Shown here in pieces: positions 34,798 to 35,801 of a DNA stretch of 35,801 bases. The stretch covers positions 1 through 35,801 of the forward strand of contig JAZQMO010000008.1 in assembly GCA_045543495.1 (NCBI GenBank), read 5' to 3'. Both the position numbers and the translations under genes were made by a program. The first letter of the stretch is position 1; each line of letters starts with the position of its first letter. This DNA is from RGIG5579 sp045543495 (lineage in GTDB: Bacteria > Bacillota > Clostridia > Oscillospirales > SIG627). A model generated the notes under the pieces. It worked only from the letters and a program-made list of their open reading frames with translations, was not told where the DNA came from and did not search any database.

Positions 34798-34826
34798 ATC
34801 ATAGCATATCCATTTTGTTTTTTCAA
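34798..34826 (-). promoter_or_regulatory. Promoter of the RibD-like gene
   Basis: Minus strand: TTGAAA (34821-34826), 17-nt spacer, TATGAT (34798-34803) with an upstream TGC extension. The remaining 34827-34909 stretch shows nothing I can identify. Confidence 0.65.
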
Positions 34827-34909
34827 TCCAATCCCATTATTTATTCCCCCGGCCGAAGAGCCCAGAAGTTTAACCGAAGGCATATTGAGAATTCAGGGAT
34901 TTGTGCCTC

Positions 34910-34938
34910 TTGTAATGCACTTTGATTTGTGTTATAGT
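34910..34938 (+). promoter_or_regulatory. Promoter of the GNAT gene
   Basis: TTGTAA (34910-34915), 17-nt spacer, TATAGT (34933-34938) with an upstream TGT extension. It predicts a leader of about 145 nt before the start codon at 35090. Confidence 0.6.
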
Positions 34939-34945
34939 AAAAATA

Positions 34946-35083
34946 CGGCGAAAGCCGAATAATGTTTGGGAGAATGCTGTTTGAAGAAAAACAACACCTT
35001 GGATCTTGTAGCATAACCGAGAGGTTTTCTGCTATAAGACGAAACCTCTCGTAGGATTGCTTCGTCACAATAGTATTGGAGGT
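34946..35083 (+). promoter_or_regulatory. Structured leader of the GNAT gene, candidate translational attenuator
   Basis: The RNA would begin with CGGC-GAAA-GCCG (34946-34957), a GNRA-capped hairpin. A 10-bp perfect stem (35018-35027 with 35042-35051) follows further on. The distal arm's ACCTCT can pair instead with the gene's own ribosome binding site GGAGGT (35078-35083) over 6 bp with one G-U. TAGCA (35009-35013) is complementary to TGCTA in the hairpin loop (35030-35034), allowing a pseudoknot. There is no U run, so it is not a terminator. A small ORF ends right after the stem. Function is inferred. Confidence 0.4.
34962..35054 (+). CDS. Possible 30-aa leader peptide ahead of the GNAT gene
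   Basis: ATG at 34962 opens a 30-codon frame (start MFGRMLFEEKQHLGS, end SAIRRNLS) that stops at 35052-35054, three nt after the 10-bp hairpin. Its last third is encoded by the hairpin. There is no good ribosome binding site, and the predicted transcript start is only about 17 nt upstream, so translation is uncertain. The layout recalls leader ORFs of drug-inducible resistance genes, but chance remains likely. Confidence 0.25.
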   Translation: MFGRMLFEEKQHLGSCSITERFSAIRRNLS

Positions 35084-35089
35084 AAAAAA

Positions 35090-35743
35090 ATGAAAAATTT
35101 GACGATACGTTTAGAGACCGAAAAAGACTTTAGAGCAGTAGAAGAATTGACCCGAGAGGCGTTTTGGAACGTCTACAAGCCCGGTGCCGATGAGCATTAT
35201 TTTGTGCATCAAATGCGCAATCACCCCGATTTTATTCCCGAGCTTGCTTTTGTTCTGGAGAAGGACGGCAGGATCATTGGCAACATTATGTATACCAAGG
35301 CGTGGCTTGAGGACGAAAACGGAAACCGCAAGGAGATCCTTTCCTTCGGGCCCCTTTGCATTGCCCCCGAGTATCAGAGAAAAAGGCTTGGGAAGCTTCT
35401 CATTGAACATTCCTTTGAGGCTGCACGAAAGATGGGCTACGATGTGAATATCAACTTCGGGAATCCCGGAAACTATGTCAGCCGTGGGTTTGTAAGCTGC
35501 AAAAAGAAGAATGTCAGCTTTATGGCAGATGGAAACTTTCCCACCGCACTTCTCGTTTGTGAGCTGAAACCAAACGCACTTGACAGCAAGAGGTGGATGT
35601 ATATCCCCTCCACCGCCGCCGACTGCTGCGAGGACATTGCCGCGGTAGAAGCCTTTGATGCGACATTCCCGCCTAAGGAAAAGAAGTGGATGCCGAGCCA
35701 AGAGGAATTCTATATTTACAGTCACTCTTCTGTCGTTGGATAA
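35090..35743 (+). CDS. GNAT-family N-acetyltransferase
   Basis: 217-aa acetyl-CoA-dependent acyltransferase. Motif A, which binds the CoA pyrophosphate, is LCIAPEYQRKRLGKLLIEHSFEAARKMGYD at about residues 94-123; before it lie IRLETEKDFRAVEELTREAFW and FVLEKDGRIIGNIMYTKAW. The C-terminal third (MYIPSTAADCCEDIAAVEAFDATFPPKEKKW) is longer than in minimal GNATs. The overall form resembles the YhbS-like 'predicted N-acetyltransferase' group; the acceptor is unknown. ATG at 35090 is preceded by TTGGAGGT; an in-frame start 11 codons earlier is rejected as it precedes this site. Confidence 0.9.
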   Translation: MKNLTIRLETEKDFRAVEELTREAFWNVYKPGADEHYFVHQMRNHPDFIPELAFVLEKDGRIIGNIMYTKAWLEDENGNRKEILSFGPLCIAPEYQRKRLGKLLIEHSFEAARKMGYDVNINFGNPGNYVSRGFVSCKKKNVSFMADGNFPTALLVCELKPNALDSKRWMYIPSTAADCCEDIAAVEAFDATFPPKEKKWMPSQEEFYIYSHSSVVG

Positions 35744-35765
35744 ACGGAAAACGACGATTGGGAGG

Positions 35766-35801
35766 GGGTCAATTCAAAAAAAGAATTTTTTTTTTTTTTT
35801 T
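35766..35801 (+). terminator. Weak hairpin plus 16-T run at the window end
   Basis: AATTC (35771-35775) and GAATT (35783-35787) could pair around a 7-nt A loop, and T continues to the last base. It may terminate the GNAT transcript. The 16-nt homopolymer at the very edge could also be where an assembly stopped. Confidence 0.3.

Overview
The window looks like a chromosomal stretch of an anaerobic, low-to-moderate-GC Gram-positive bacterium of the Clostridia type. The signs are strong AGGAGG-type ribosome binding sites, sigma-A promoters with 16-17 nt spacers, intrinsic terminators after most transcription units, an rpsB-tsf pair, a TIGR03960-type B12-binding radical SAM protein, an aldo/keto reductase with ferredoxin-like cysteine clusters, and a BspA-type surface protein. 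Genus and species cannot be read from the sequence. The right edge ends in a 16-T homopolymer, which may be a contig end.

Layout. Positions 1-170 appear to be the left end of an IS200/IS605 element: the first 14 codons of a TnpA-like gene on the minus strand plus hairpins. Next is a 1163-aa secreted leucine-rich-repeat protein with cell-wall-binding repeats (270-3761). Translation genes tsf and rpsB follow (3954-5661), behind a structured leader. A lone radical SAM gene (5833-7599) has its own promoter. A uvrB-uvrA-PHP phosphatase operon (13277 down to 7646) comes next, then a divergent creatininase-family hydrolase (13453-14316), which shares a terminator with a two-gene LemA operon (14367-16670).

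The largest unit is an 11-gene cell-surface polysaccharide operon, transcribed leftwards from a promoter at 27609-27637 and ending at 16753-16784. It encodes a CgeB-like glycosyltransferase, an SDR epimerase, a hexapeptide acyltransferase, two GT2 glycosyltransferases, a Wzy-like polymerase, the four dTDP-L-rhamnose enzymes (RfbA, B, D, C) and a Wzx-like flippase. Together these could make, polymerise and flip a rhamnose-containing repeat unit. No priming sugar-phosphate transferase or chain-length regulator is visible, so those functions must lie elsewhere.

Right of this are a ceramidase-like hydrolase plus SPFH protein operon (30030 down to 27720), and a two-gene operon (32660 down to 30166). 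In the latter, an unusual fusion of a CapD-type membrane domain with an N-acetylhexosamine-1-kinase-like domain overlaps a GlmU-like nucleotidyltransferase. Together they suggest a membrane-anchored amino-sugar activation route. The window ends with an aldo/keto reductase, a RibD/DHFR-like reductase, and a GNAT acetyltransferase whose leader carries a small ORF and a hairpin resembling a translational attenuator. The kinase fusion and this leader are the most promising undescribed items. I saw no rRNA, tRNA, CRISPR array, phage or defence system.
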